From positions 1 through 64,000 of the forward strand of contig NZ_MKTR01000017.1 of NCBI RefSeq assembly GCF_001898325.1: a stretch of DNA of 64,000 nucleotides. The letters run 5' to 3'. Origin of the DNA: Microbacterium sp. 67-17 (GTDB lineage Bacteria > Actinomycetota > Actinomycetes > Actinomycetales > Microbacteriaceae). The notes beneath the pieces were generated by a model. That model was not told the origin of the DNA, ran no database searches, and saw only the letters and a program-made list of their open reading frames with translations. Shown here in pieces: positions 41,771-49,438 of this stretch. The number at the start of each line of letters is the position of its first letter. The stretch's first letter is position 1. The position numbers and the translations under genes are program-made.

Positions 41771-43229
41771 TCCCAAGGGCTTTCTGAAGGTTACGGAGCG
41801 GGAACTTCCCGCCCGTCGTCCGGTGCCTGTTCGCATCATGGACTGGAAAGAGGTCTACGAACCCGGTGACAGTGCTGTGCTGCGCCGGCAGGCCGGACGC
41901 TGCATGGACTGCGGCATTCCGTTCTGCCACCAGGGATGCCCGCTCGGGAACCTCATCCCCGAGTGGAACGACCTCACGTGGCGCGGGGAGGGGCGCGCGG
42001 CGATCGATCGTCTGCATGCGACGAACAACTTCCCGGAGTTCACGGGTCGGCTCTGTCCCGCACCGTGCGAGAGCGCCTGCGTGCTGGGCATCAACCAGCC
42101 GGCGGTGACGATCAAGCAGGTGGAGGTCTCGATCATCGATCAGGCCTTCGCGAACGGCTGGGTCGACCCCAAGCCGCCGGGGCGCTTGACCGGCAAGACC
42201 GTGGCTGTGGTCGGTTCAGGCCCCGCAGGTCTGGCAGCCGCACAGCAACTCACGCGCGCCGGTCACACCGTGGCCGTGTACGAGCGGGATGACCGCATCG
42301 GCGGTCTGCTGCGTTACGGCATCCCGGACTTCAAGATGGAAAAGCGCCACCTCGAGTCCCGGCTTCGTCAGATGCAGGACGAGGGAACCCGGTTCCGCGC
42401 CGGCGTCAATATCGGTACCGACATCACCTGGGACGCCCTGCGCGCCCGGTATGACGCTGTCGTCGTCGCGACCGGGGCAACAGTTCCGCGTGACCTCCCC
42501 ATCCCCGGACGCGACCTCGCCGGGGTTCACTTCGCGATGGAGTACCTCGTCGAGTCGAACCACGCTGTCGCAGGGGATGCCGTCGCCAATCAGATCAGTG
42601 CCGAGGGCAAGCACGTCATCGTGATCGGTGGCGGCGACACCGGTGCTGACTGCATCGGAACCGCCCACCGCCAGGGCGCGCTGAGCGTCACGAACCTCGC
42701 GATCGGACGTCGCCCTCCCGAGGCACGCCCTGACGCGCAGCCCTGGCCGATGGCCCCGACCCTGTTCGAGGTGCAGTCCGCTCACGAGGAAGGCGGGGAG
42801 CGGATGTATCTGGCCTCCACCGTCGAGTTCCTGGGCAACGACGCCGGCGAAGTTCAGTACCTTCGTGTCGCCGAGACCGAGTTCGTGGATGGCCGGCGCG
42901 TCCCGAAAAGCGGCACGGAGCGCGAGATCCCGGCAGACCTCGTTCTCATCGCCATGGGCTTCACCGGCCCCGAGCGACTTCTCCTCGAGGACCAGCTCGG
43001 TACCAGATTCACCGATCGCGGCAACGTTGCCCGTGAGGACGATTACCAGACGACGCATCCGGGGGTGTTCGTTGCCGGTGACGCCGGCCGCGGTCAGTCC
43101 CTCATCGTCTGGGCGATCGCCGAAGGACGCGCGGCCGCTGCAGCGGTGGACCGGTATCTGATGGGTGACACGGAGCTTCCGTCTCCTGTTCACCCCACGG
43201 ATGTCGCCATCGGCGTGGCGCACGCGTAG
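41763..43229 (+). CDS. gltD: Glutamate synthase small chain
   Basis: Delivers electrons from NADPH to GltB. It has 488 residues. Two N-terminal [4Fe-4S] clusters come from [17 protein letters not shown] and [13 protein letters not shown]. The FAD site is [17 protein letters not shown] and the NADPH site [33 protein letters not shown] closes the flavin fold. The GTG start overlaps gltB. Its stop codon forms part of the pyk -10 box. Confidence 0.97.
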
Positions 43230-43232
43230 GCT
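43227..43232 (+). promoter_or_regulatory. -10 box TAGGCT overlapping the gltD stop, for pyk
   Basis: TAGGCT uses the gltD stop codon TAG as its first half. It predicts a start near 43239 and a leader of about 60 nt containing a small GCAGGC/GCCTGC hairpin. Confidence 0.5.
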
Positions 43233-43299
43233 GGGCCCGGCCCCTGCCTGTACCCGCAGGCCTTCTGCCTGCATCACGCAAACAACGGAGCACACTCGG

Positions 43300-44748
43300 A
43301 TGAGACGCGCGAAGATCGTCGCAACCTTGGGCCCGGCAACCTCGACATACGAGATGGTTCGCGCCATCATCGATGCCGGCGTTGACGTTGCCCGCTTCAA
43401 CCTTTCCCACGGCGACTACTCGGTACACGAGAACAATTTCGCCAATGTCCGCAAGGCCGCAGACGACGCACAGCGCGCCGTCGCGGTCCTCGTGGATCTG
43501 CAGGGACCCAAGATCCGTCTCGGAAAGTTCGAGAACGGACCTCACGAGCTCGCGCCCGGAGACATCTTCAAGATCACCATCGAGGACATCCTCGGCACGA
43601 AGGACATTGTCTCGACGACGTTCAAGGGTCTGCCTGCTGACGTGAAACCGGGCGACTTCCTGCTCATCGACGACGGCAAGGTTCGTGTCAAGGTCATCGA
43701 GACAGACGGAACAGTCGTCACGACCGAAGTCATCGTCGGTGGTCCGGTGTCCAACAACAAGGGCATCAACCTTCCCGGGGTCGCGGTCAACGTTCCCGCC
43801 CTCTCCGACAAGGACGAGGCAGACCTCCGCTGGGGTCTGCGTACCGGCGCCGATCTGATCGCGCTGTCGTTCGTCAGGGATGCCAAGGACGTGCAGCGTG
43901 TTCACGTGATCATGGCCGAGGAGGGCCGTCGGGTTCCGGTCATCGCCAAGATCGAGAAGCCGCAGGCCGTCGACAACCTCGAGGAGATCATCGACGCCTT
44001 CGACGGCATCATGGTCGCCCGTGGCGACCTCGGCGTGGAGCTTCCGCTGGAAGCCGTTCCGATCGTGCAGAAGCGCGCAGTAGAGCTGTGCCGCGCGATG
44101 GCCAAGCCGGTCATCGTCGCCACGCAGATGCTCGAGTCGATGATCAACAACCCGGTTCCCACGCGTGCCGAGACCAGTGACGTCGCCAACGCCGTTCTGG
44201 ATGGTGCCGATGCCGTCATGCTCTCGGGCGAGACGAGTGTGGGGGAGTACCCCGTTGTCGTCGTACAGACGATGGCCCGCATCATCGAGTCGACGGAAGA
44301 ACACGGACTCGAGCGCATCGCTCCGATTCACACGAAGCCGCGCACGCAGGGGGGCATCATCACGCTCGCGGCCAACGAGGTCGCTGACTTCGTCGAGGCG
44401 AAGTTCCTGTGTGTGTTCACGGAGTCGGGAAACTCGGCTCGCCGTCTGTCGCGCCTGCGGCCGAAGATCCCCATGCTCGCTTTCGCCCCCGACCCGGCGA
44501 TCCGCCGCCGCATGGCAGTGACGTGGGGCATCCAGTCGACCCTGGTCGAGCACGTCTCGCACACCGACCGGATGTTCCTCCAGGTCGATGACTACCTTCT
44601 CTCGAATGACCTGGCAAAGGTCGGTGACAAGGTCGTCGTGATCTCGGGTTCTCCTCCCGGAATCGAGGGCACGACCAACGACATCCGCATCCACAACGTG
44701 GGCGATGCGGTTCACGGCAAGGCTCCCGCATACCAGAACGCAGGCTGA
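43300..44748 (+). CDS. pyk: Pyruvate kinase
   Basis: Converts PEP and ADP to pyruvate and ATP. It has 482 residues: MRRAKIVATLGPATS, VARFNLSHGD, the active-site IAKIEKPQAV and MVARGDLGVELP, then ATQMLESMINNPVPTRAE. The start was chosen by the standard MRRAKIVATLGP; the longer open frame from 43165 runs back into gltD. The last residues have the regulatory domain fold expected of PykA. Confidence 0.98.
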   Translation: MRRAKIVATLGPATSTYEMVRAIIDAGVDVARFNLSHGDYSVHENNFANVRKAADDAQRAVAVLVDLQGPKIRLGKFENGPHELAPGDIFKITIEDILGTKDIVSTTFKGLPADVKPGDFLLIDDGKVRVKVIETDGTVVTTEVIVGGPVSNNKGINLPGVAVNVPALSDKDEADLRWGLRTGADLIALSFVRDAKDVQRVHVIMAEEGRRVPVIAKIEKPQAVDNLEEIIDAFDGIMVARGDLGVELPLEAVPIVQKRAVELCRAMAKPVIVATQMLESMINNPVPTRAETSDVANAVLDGADAVMLSGETSVGEYPVVVVQTMARIIESTEEHGLERIAPIHTKPRTQGGIITLAANEVADFVEAKFLCVFTESGNSARRLSRLRPKIPMLAFAPDPAIRRRMAVTWGIQSTLVEHVSHTDRMFLQVDDYLLSNDLAKVGDKVVVISGSPPGIEGTTNDIRIHNVGDAVHGKAPAYQNAG

Positions 44749-44761
44749 CACTCGCTTCGCA

Positions 44762-44804
44762 CGAAACGGTCGCACTCGGCACTAGGCTGAGCGCGACCGT
44801 TTCG
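44762..44804. promoter_or_regulatory. 12-bp inverted repeat bracketing a TAGGCT -10 box
   Basis: CGAAACGGTCGC (44762-44773) and its exact complement GCGACCGTTTCG (44793-44804) are separated by 19 nt that contain TAGGCT at 44783-44788. As RNA it could end pyk transcription; as DNA it could be an operator of the SHOCT gene promoter. The ribosome site GGAGGT follows at 44810-44815. Confidence 0.6.
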
Positions 44805-44819
44805 CATTCGGAGGTAGCC

Positions 44820-45209
44820 GTGCTCGGCATCTGGGACATTTTCTTGTTCGCGCTCGTGATGTTCTACATCGCCGCGTACATCTACGTCGTCGCGCTGATC
44901 ATCATCGATCTGTTTCGCGACCACACGCTGGCAGGCGGCTGGAAGGCGCTCTGGATCATCTTCCTGGTCCTCGTGCCCTTCTTGACGGCTCTCGTGTACG
45001 TGATCGCCCGAGGACGCGGGATGGCAGCTCGTGCGAGCATCCGGCGCGGCGTCGTTCCCGAAACCGACGACTACCGTCCTGCCGCTGCCGCTAACCCGAC
45101 TGCCGAGATCGAGCGCGCCAAGGCCCTGCTGGATGCCGGCACCATCTCGCAGGGCGAGTTCGACGCGCTCAAGAGCAAAGCACTCGGGAACCAGTTCTTC
45201 GGAGCCTGA
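44820..45209 (+). CDS. SHOCT-domain membrane protein
   Basis: A 129-residue protein. Residues about 5-32 and 43-64 are transmembrane (LFALVMFYIAAYIYVVALIII and WIIFLVLVPFLTALVYVIA), together resembling a phospholipase-D nuclease N-terminal (PLDc_N) domain. The C terminus holds a SHOCT motif, IERAKALLDAGTISQGEFDALKSKAL, a short helical oligomerisation element. It starts at GTG 5 nt after GGAGGT. Such proteins are common and of unknown function. The stop is 1 bp before the first copy of a 97-bp repeat. Confidence 0.85.
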   Translation: MLGIWDIFLFALVMFYIAAYIYVVALIIIDLFRDHTLAGGWKALWIIFLVLVPFLTALVYVIARGRGMAARASIRRGVVPETDDYRPAAAANPTAEIERAKALLDAGTISQGEFDALKSKALGNQFFGA

Positions 45210-45210
45210 G

Positions 45211-45307
45211 CCACCGTGTGCTCTTCCCAAGCCGCGCCATCGTGACGTGATGAAGGCCGCAACCCTGACGGGTCGCGGCCTTCATCACGTGCCGGTGGTG
45301 GGAGTCG
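45211..45307. repeat. 97-bp direct repeat, copy 1 (contains a tRNA-Leu 3'-end fragment)
   Basis: Identical over 97 bp to 45370-45466. The right end (45290-45307) duplicates the last 18-19 nt of the tRNA-Leu gene (3' acceptor strand and half of the T arm) and then diverges. The rest is the terminator hairpin and flank. The copies are 159 bp apart start to start. Confidence 0.95.
45245..45290. terminator. 16-bp perfect-stem hairpin in repeat copy 1
   Basis: ACGTGATGAAGGCCGC (45245-45260) pairs with its exact complement (45275-45290); the 14-nt loop can itself pair (ACCC/GGGT). Placed just after the SHOCT gene, it would end that transcript and any read-through from the tRNA side. Confidence 0.75.
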
Positions 45308-45369
45308 TCCCCACGGCCACTCCACGCGCCGCTCCGCAGCGCGCGGAGCCTCCGGCCGCGTGGGCCCAC

Positions 45370-45466
45370 CCACCGTGTGCTCTTCCCAAGCCGCGCCATC
45401 GTGACGTGATGAAGGCCGCAACCCTGACGGGTCGCGGCCTTCATCACGTGCCGGTGGTGGGAGTCG
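45370..45466. repeat. 97-bp direct repeat, copy 2 (overlaps the tRNA-Leu 3' end)
   Basis: Exact copy of 45211-45307. It is the original context: the repeat runs from inside the tRNA-Leu T arm through its terminator. Confidence 0.95.
45404..45449 (-). terminator. Terminator of tRNA-Leu, in repeat copy 2
   Basis: The same 16-bp perfect stem as at 45245-45290, shifted by 159 bp. It begins at the tRNA discriminator base (45449) and would end tRNA transcription on the - strand. Confidence 0.8.
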
Positions 45467-45531
45467 AACCCACACGCCCTTTCGGGCAACCGATTTTGAG
45501 TCGGTCGCGTCTGCCATTCCGCCACACCGGC
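45449..45531 (-). tRNA. tRNA-Leu(CAA)
   Basis: An 83-nt class II tRNA on the - strand. The acceptor stem GCCGGTG/CACCGGC is perfect. The D arm is GCGGAATGGCAGACGC, the anticodon stem ACCGA/TCGGT holds loop CTCAAAA with anticodon CAA, the variable arm is GCCC-GAAA-GGGC, and the T arm is GTGGG-TTCGACT-CCCAC. Discriminator base A; CCA is not encoded. A -10-like TATGGT on the - strand (45549-45554) lies 18 bp upstream. Confidence 0.97.
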
Positions 45532-45548
45532 CGGGGACGTCCGCATTG

Positions 45549-45554
45549 ACCATA
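45549..45554 (-). promoter_or_regulatory. -10 box TATGGT for tRNA-Leu
   Basis: Read on the - strand, TATGGT predicts a start about 11 nt before the tRNA. It is only 3 bp from the + strand -10 box of pdtaR, so the two promoters overlap head to head. Confidence 0.45.
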
Positions 45555-45557
45555 CCG

Positions 45558-45563
45558 TAGGAT
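45558..45563 (+). promoter_or_regulatory. -10 box TAGGAT, leaderless promoter of pdtaR
   Basis: TAGGAT, 6 nt, then the GTG start at 45570. No separate ribosome site is needed or seen. Confidence 0.55.
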
Positions 45564-45569
45564 TCAAAG

Positions 45570-46190
45570 GTGACAGAGCAAGAGCAGGCAGCAGCCTCCG
45601 CCGCCAACACCCCCCGCCGTGTCGTCGTAGCCGAAGATGAGTCCCTCATCCGACTCGACATCGTCGAAATCCTTCGCGACAACGGGTTCGATGTCGTCGG
45701 CGAAGCCGGGGACGGCGAGAGCGCGGTTCAGCTGGCCACGGAGCTGCGTCCTGACCTGGTCATCATGGACGTCAAGATGCCCCAGCTCGATGGCATCTCC
45801 GCCGCCGAGAAGCTCAACAAGAACAACATCGCGCCGGTCGTCCTGTTGACCGCGTTCAGCCAGAAGGAACTCGTTGAGCGTGCGAGCGAGGCTGGTGCTC
45901 TCGCTTATGTGGTGAAGCCCTTCACCCCGAACGATCTGCTTCCGGCGATCGAAATCGCCCTCGCCCGCCACGAGCAGATCCTCACCCTCGAGGCAGAGGT
46001 TGCCGACATGGTGGAGCGGTTCGAGACCCGCAAGCTCGTGGATCGCGCCAAGGGACTGCTCAACGAGAAGATGGGCCTGTCCGAACCTGAGGCGTTCCGG
46101 TGGATTCAGAAGGCATCGATGGACCGCCGGCTCACGATGCAAGACGTCGCCAAGGCGATCATCGAGCAGCTGGCGCCGAAGAAGGCCTGA
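45570..46190 (+). CDS. pdtaR: ANTAR-domain response regulator (PdtaR-like)
   Basis: An RNA-binding two-component regulator of 206 residues. The N-terminal receiver domain has the acidic pair AEDES, the phospho-acceptor D67 in LVIMDVKMPQLDG, and T/K switch residues in LLTAF and YVVKPF. After a helical linker, the C-terminal ANTAR domain (about 140-200) contains LVDRAKGLLNEKMGLSEPEAFRWIQKASMDRRLTMQDVA. ANTAR proteins bind paired hairpins in mRNA to stop termination. M. tuberculosis PdtaR (Rv1626) lies in the same pyk-polA region. Its sensor kinase PdtaS is not in this window. Confidence 0.93.
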   Translation: MTEQEQAAASAANTPRRVVVAEDESLIRLDIVEILRDNGFDVVGEAGDGESAVQLATELRPDLVIMDVKMPQLDGISAAEKLNKNNIAPVVLLTAFSQKELVERASEAGALAYVVKPFTPNDLLPAIEIALARHEQILTLEAEVADMVERFETRKLVDRAKGLLNEKMGLSEPEAFRWIQKASMDRRLTMQDVAKAIIEQLAPKKA

Positions 46191-46256
46191 GGCCTCGGCG
46201 TCGGTCGGCCGGCAGCTGCACTCCCGCGTCGCATCGGTTCACGCGCGAAAGTTGGC

Positions 46257-46712
46257 TCATCCCTCGGGGCGCGTGAGCTCCTCGGGGAGCGGAACATCCT
46301 TGATGAGGTTCGTGATGCGGATGGTGGAGCATCGTCGCCCCTCGTCGTCGGAGACGACGATCTCGTGAACTGTCATGCTTCGCCCGAGGTGCACGGGGGT
46401 GCACACGCCTGTCACCAGACCCGAGCGGGCGGATCGCGTATGGGTCGCGTTGATATCGACACCGACAGCGAGGCGGCCCGGGCCCGCCCACAGATTCGCA
46501 GACATCGACCCCAGGGACTCGCCCAACACGACGTATGCGCCGCCGTGCATGAGGCCCACTGGCTGCGTGTTGCCCTCAACGGGCATGGTCGCAACGGAAC
46601 GTTCAACCGTGAACTCGAGGAACTGCATCCCCATCTTCTCGGCGAGGGTCCCCATGCCGCGCTGCGCCGCCCACTCCATGCCATTGACGTTCACCGGATG
46701 CTGCGTGCTCAT
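46257..46712 (-). CDS. Hotdog-fold thioesterase (PaaI family)
   Basis: A 151-residue single hotdog domain that probably hydrolyses an acyl-CoA. The active-site region is VGLMHGGAYVVLGESLGSM (H-G-G plus Glu), followed by VDINATHTRSARSGLVTG and GRRCSTIRITN. The ATG at 46712 has GAGGG upstream; a GTG two codons earlier is the alternative. It converges on pdtaR and is divergent from polA. Substrate cannot be inferred; PaaI-type members act on aryl-CoA esters, others on menaquinone intermediates. Confidence 0.88.
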   Translation of the reverse strand: MSTQHPVNVNGMEWAAQRGMGTLAEKMGMQFLEFTVERSVATMPVEGNTQPVGLMHGGAYVVLGESLGSMSANLWAGPGRLAVGVDINATHTRSARSGLVTGVCTPVHLGRSMTVHEIVVSDDEGRRCSTIRITNLIKDVPLPEELTRPEG

Positions 46713-46750
46713 GACCACCCTCGGGGAGAAGTGCTGTCGGAAGCCGTGGG

Positions 46751-46756
46751 TAGGCT
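46751..46756 (+). promoter_or_regulatory. -10 box TAGGCT, leaderless promoter of polA
   Basis: TAGGCT, 6 nt, then the GTG of polA at 46763. Confidence 0.6.
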
Positions 46757-46762
46757 GACAGA

Positions 46763-49411
46763 GTGACGGACTCCTCGAAGCCTACCCTCCTGGTCGTCGA
46801 CGGCCACTCGCTGGCCTTTCGGGCGTTTTTCGCCCTCCCCGTCGAGAACTTCACCACCAAGGACGGTCAGCACACGAACGGGATCTACGGGTTCCTGTCG
46901 ATGTTTGTGAACCTGGTCAAGGCCGAGAAGCCCACGCATGTCGCTGTAGCTTTCGACACTTCGCGCCAGTCGTTCCGTACCCGTGAGTACGCGGAATACA
47001 AGGCGAACCGTGCCGAGACCCCGAAGGAGTTCCAGGGCCAGATCCCCCTGCTGCAGGACTGCCTCCGGGCCATGAACATCACGGTGCTCCAGCAAGAAGA
47101 CATCGAAGCCGACGACATCCTCGCCACTCTGGCGACCCGGGGCGCGGATGCCGGGTATCACGTGCTCGTCTGCTCGGGTGACCGCGACACGATTCAGCTC
47201 GTGGATGAGCGCATCACACTGCTCTACCCAAGTGTGCAGGGGGTGTCCCAACTCAAGCGGTACGACCCTGAAGCGGTACGCGAGCGTTACGGCGTTTCGC
47301 CTGAGCAGTACCCCGACATCGCGGCTCTGGTCGGCGAGACCAGCGACAATCTCCCCGGCGTCCCCAAGGTGGGGGAGAAGACGGCGGTGAAGTGGCTGAC
47401 CCAGTTCGGCACCCTTGAAGACCTGCTCGAGAACGCCGACCGTGTCACGGGAGTGGTGGGCAACAACCTGCGCGAGCACCTCGATGACGTCAAGCGCAAC
47501 CGCGCGCTGAATCGGCTCTTGCGCGACGTCGAGCTGCCGGTCGGCCCCGACGAGCTAGCTGTCACCGGTATGGATGCACAGGGCGTTCGCGACATCTTCG
47601 CGCGGCTGGAGTTTCGTACCCTGCTGCCGCGCGTGTTCGAGGCCTTTGGCGGCGAGGAACCCGCGGATGCAGCGCGGGCGGTGCATCTGCCGGTTGCCAC
47701 AGAGGCGAACTCCGATGCTGTGGCTGCGTGGCTGGCAGGCGGCGTCGGCGAGGTCGCGGTGACTGTCGTTCCAAGCGCAGGCGCGGCGAGTTCGGCATCC
47801 CTCCCGACCCGTGTGGGGTTCGCGCGCGAAGCCGATGTTGTCGAAACCAGCTGGACGACAGAGTCGGCGGCCCACCTCTCGGGCTGGTTCGCGTCCGATA
47901 GCCCGAAAGTTTTCGCCGACGCCAAGGCCCAGATCAAGATGCTGCGTCGTGCGGGCGTCACCGTCGGGGGTGTCGCGTTCGACACTGCGTTGGCCGGGTG
48001 GCTTCTTCGTCCGAGCTTCCCCGACAAGACACTCGCAGATCTCGTCGACCGCTACCTGGGAGAGAAGCTCCCTGAGGCCGATCCGACGCAGCTGATTCCC
48101 GAAACCGAGGGCGCCACTCCCGGACAGCTGTCGTGGTTCACGCTGCGGGTCGCGAACGCGCTTCGGGCTGAACTGCCGGATGACCTCGCCGGCGTGCTCC
48201 GCGAGATCGAGCTTCCGACCCTCGACGCGCTCGTCGACATGGAGCTGGACGGGGTGGCAGTTTCGCACGAGACGCTTGCCGCGTTCTCGGCAGAACTCGG
48301 CGCCCGCGCCGATGCGATCGCCGCCGAAGCTTTCGACACAATCGGTCGCGAGGTCAACCTCGGGTCCCCGAAGCAGCTCCAGGAGGTGCTCTTCGAAGAG
48401 CTGGGACTCCCCAAGACCCGCAAGACGAAGACCGGCTACTCGACGGATGCCGCGGTTCTGGCCGACCTGCAAGAGACCAATCCGCATCCGTTCCTTGGTC
48501 TGCTCCTCCAGCATCGCGAGGCGACCAAGCTCAGGCAGATCATCGAGTCGCTGGATGCCGCGATCGGCACCGACGGCCGAATCCACACAACCTACGTGCA
48601 GACGGGGAGCCAAACGGGGCGCCTCTCGAGCACCGACCCCAATCTGCAGAACATCCCCATCCGGACCGAAGACAGCCGCCGTATCCGTTCGGCATTCGTT
48701 GTCGGCGCCGGGTATGAAACCCTCCTGACCGCCGACTACTCGCAAATCGAAATGCGCATCATGGCGCACCTGTCGGAGGACCCCGGGCTCATCGAGGCCT
48801 TCAATTCGGGTGAGGATCTGCATCGCTTCGTCGGCGCGCGCGTGTTCGGTGTGGACCCCGCCGATGTCACCCCGCAGATGCGCACGAAGGTCAAAGCCAT
48901 GTCGTACGGCCTCGTCTACGGCCTCTCTGCCTTCGGGCTGTCCAAGCAGCTGCGCATCGAACAAGCCGAGGCCAAGCAGCTCATGATGGAGTACTTCGCG
49001 CGATTCGGCGCGGTGCGCGACTACCTGCGCGCTTCTGTCGAGAAGGCTCGGATAGACGGGTACACCGAGACGATCTTCGGTCGCCGCCGCCCCTTCCCAG
49101 ACCTCACCAGCCCGAACCGCGTTCTGCGCGAGAATGCCGAACGCGCTGCGCTCAACGCACCCATCCAGGGCAGCGCTGCCGACATCATGAAGATCGCGCT
49201 GTTCCGCATCCACCAAGACCTCCGCGACAGCGATCTGCGTTCGCGGGTGTTGCTGCAGATCCACGACGAGCTCGTTGTCGAAGTCGCGCCGGGGGAGTGG
49301 GACCGGGTCGAAGAGATCGTCAGGCAGAGGATGGCTGACGCGGCGACCCTGTCCGTGCCGTTGGATGTCGAAGTGGGCCGCGGCGGCGATTGGAATCTCG
49401 CCGGGCACTGA
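46763..49411 (+). CDS. polA: DNA polymerase I
   Basis: Removes RNA primers and fills gaps. The 882 residues comprise a 5'-3' exonuclease (VDGHSLAFRAFFAL, ADDILATLATRGADAG, CSGDRDTIQL), a middle region and the polymerase domain with motifs A (TADYSQIEMRIMAHL), B (RTKVKAMSYGLVYG) and C (QIHDELVVEV). The middle domain lacks a clear D-x-E exonuclease motif, so proofreading is probably absent as in other actinobacterial Pol I. Motif B has tyrosine Y715 where E. coli has Phe762, as in mycobacterial and T7 polymerases. The GTG start is set by the leaderless promoter. Confidence 0.97.
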   Translation: MTDSSKPTLLVVDGHSLAFRAFFALPVENFTTKDGQHTNGIYGFLSMFVNLVKAEKPTHVAVAFDTSRQSFRTREYAEYKANRAETPKEFQGQIPLLQDCLRAMNITVLQQEDIEADDILATLATRGADAGYHVLVCSGDRDTIQLVDERITLLYPSVQGVSQLKRYDPEAVRERYGVSPEQYPDIAALVGETSDNLPGVPKVGEKTAVKWLTQFGTLEDLLENADRVTGVVGNNLREHLDDVKRNRALNRLLRDVELPVGPDELAVTGMDAQGVRDIFARLEFRTLLPRVFEAFGGEEPADAARAVHLPVATEANSDAVAAWLAGGVGEVAVTVVPSAGAASSASLPTRVGFAREADVVETSWTTESAAHLSGWFASDSPKVFADAKAQIKMLRRAGVTVGGVAFDTALAGWLLRPSFPDKTLADLVDRYLGEKLPEADPTQLIPETEGATPGQLSWFTLRVANALRAELPDDLAGVLREIELPTLDALVDMELDGVAVSHETLAAFSAELGARADAIAAEAFDTIGREVNLGSPKQLQEVLFEELGLPKTRKTKTGYSTDAAVLADLQETNPHPFLGLLLQHREATKLRQIIESLDAAIGTDGRIHTTYVQTGSQTGRLSSTDPNLQNIPIRTEDSRRIRSAFVVGAGYETLLTADYSQIEMRIMAHLSEDPGLIEAFNSGEDLHRFVGARVFGVDPADVTPQMRTKVKAMSYGLVYGLSAFGLSKQLRIEQAEAKQLMMEYFARFGAVRDYLRASVEKARIDGYTETIFGRRRPFPDLTSPNRVLRENAERAALNAPIQGSAADIMKIALFRIHQDLRDSDLRSRVLLQIHDELVVEVAPGEWDRVEEIVRQRMADAATLSVPLDVEVGRGGDWNLAGH

Positions 49412-49425
49412 CCGCTCGTTCTGGT

Positions 49426-49431
49426 TAGGCT
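49426..49431 (+). promoter_or_regulatory. -10 box TAGGCT, leaderless promoter of the DUF885 gene
   Basis: TAGGCT, 7 nt, then ATG at 49439 with no ribosome site. Confidence 0.6.
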
Positions 49432-49438
49432 CGAACGC

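Noticed and set aside
45211..45466. Repeat pair considered as a CRISPR array
   Set aside because: Only two copies, 97 bp each, with a 62-bp interval, and part of the repeat is a tRNA end and terminator. No cas genes are nearby.
45290..45466. Present-day integrative element between attL and attR
   Set aside because: Only 62 bp lie between the copies, with no integrase or cargo. At most it is a scar.
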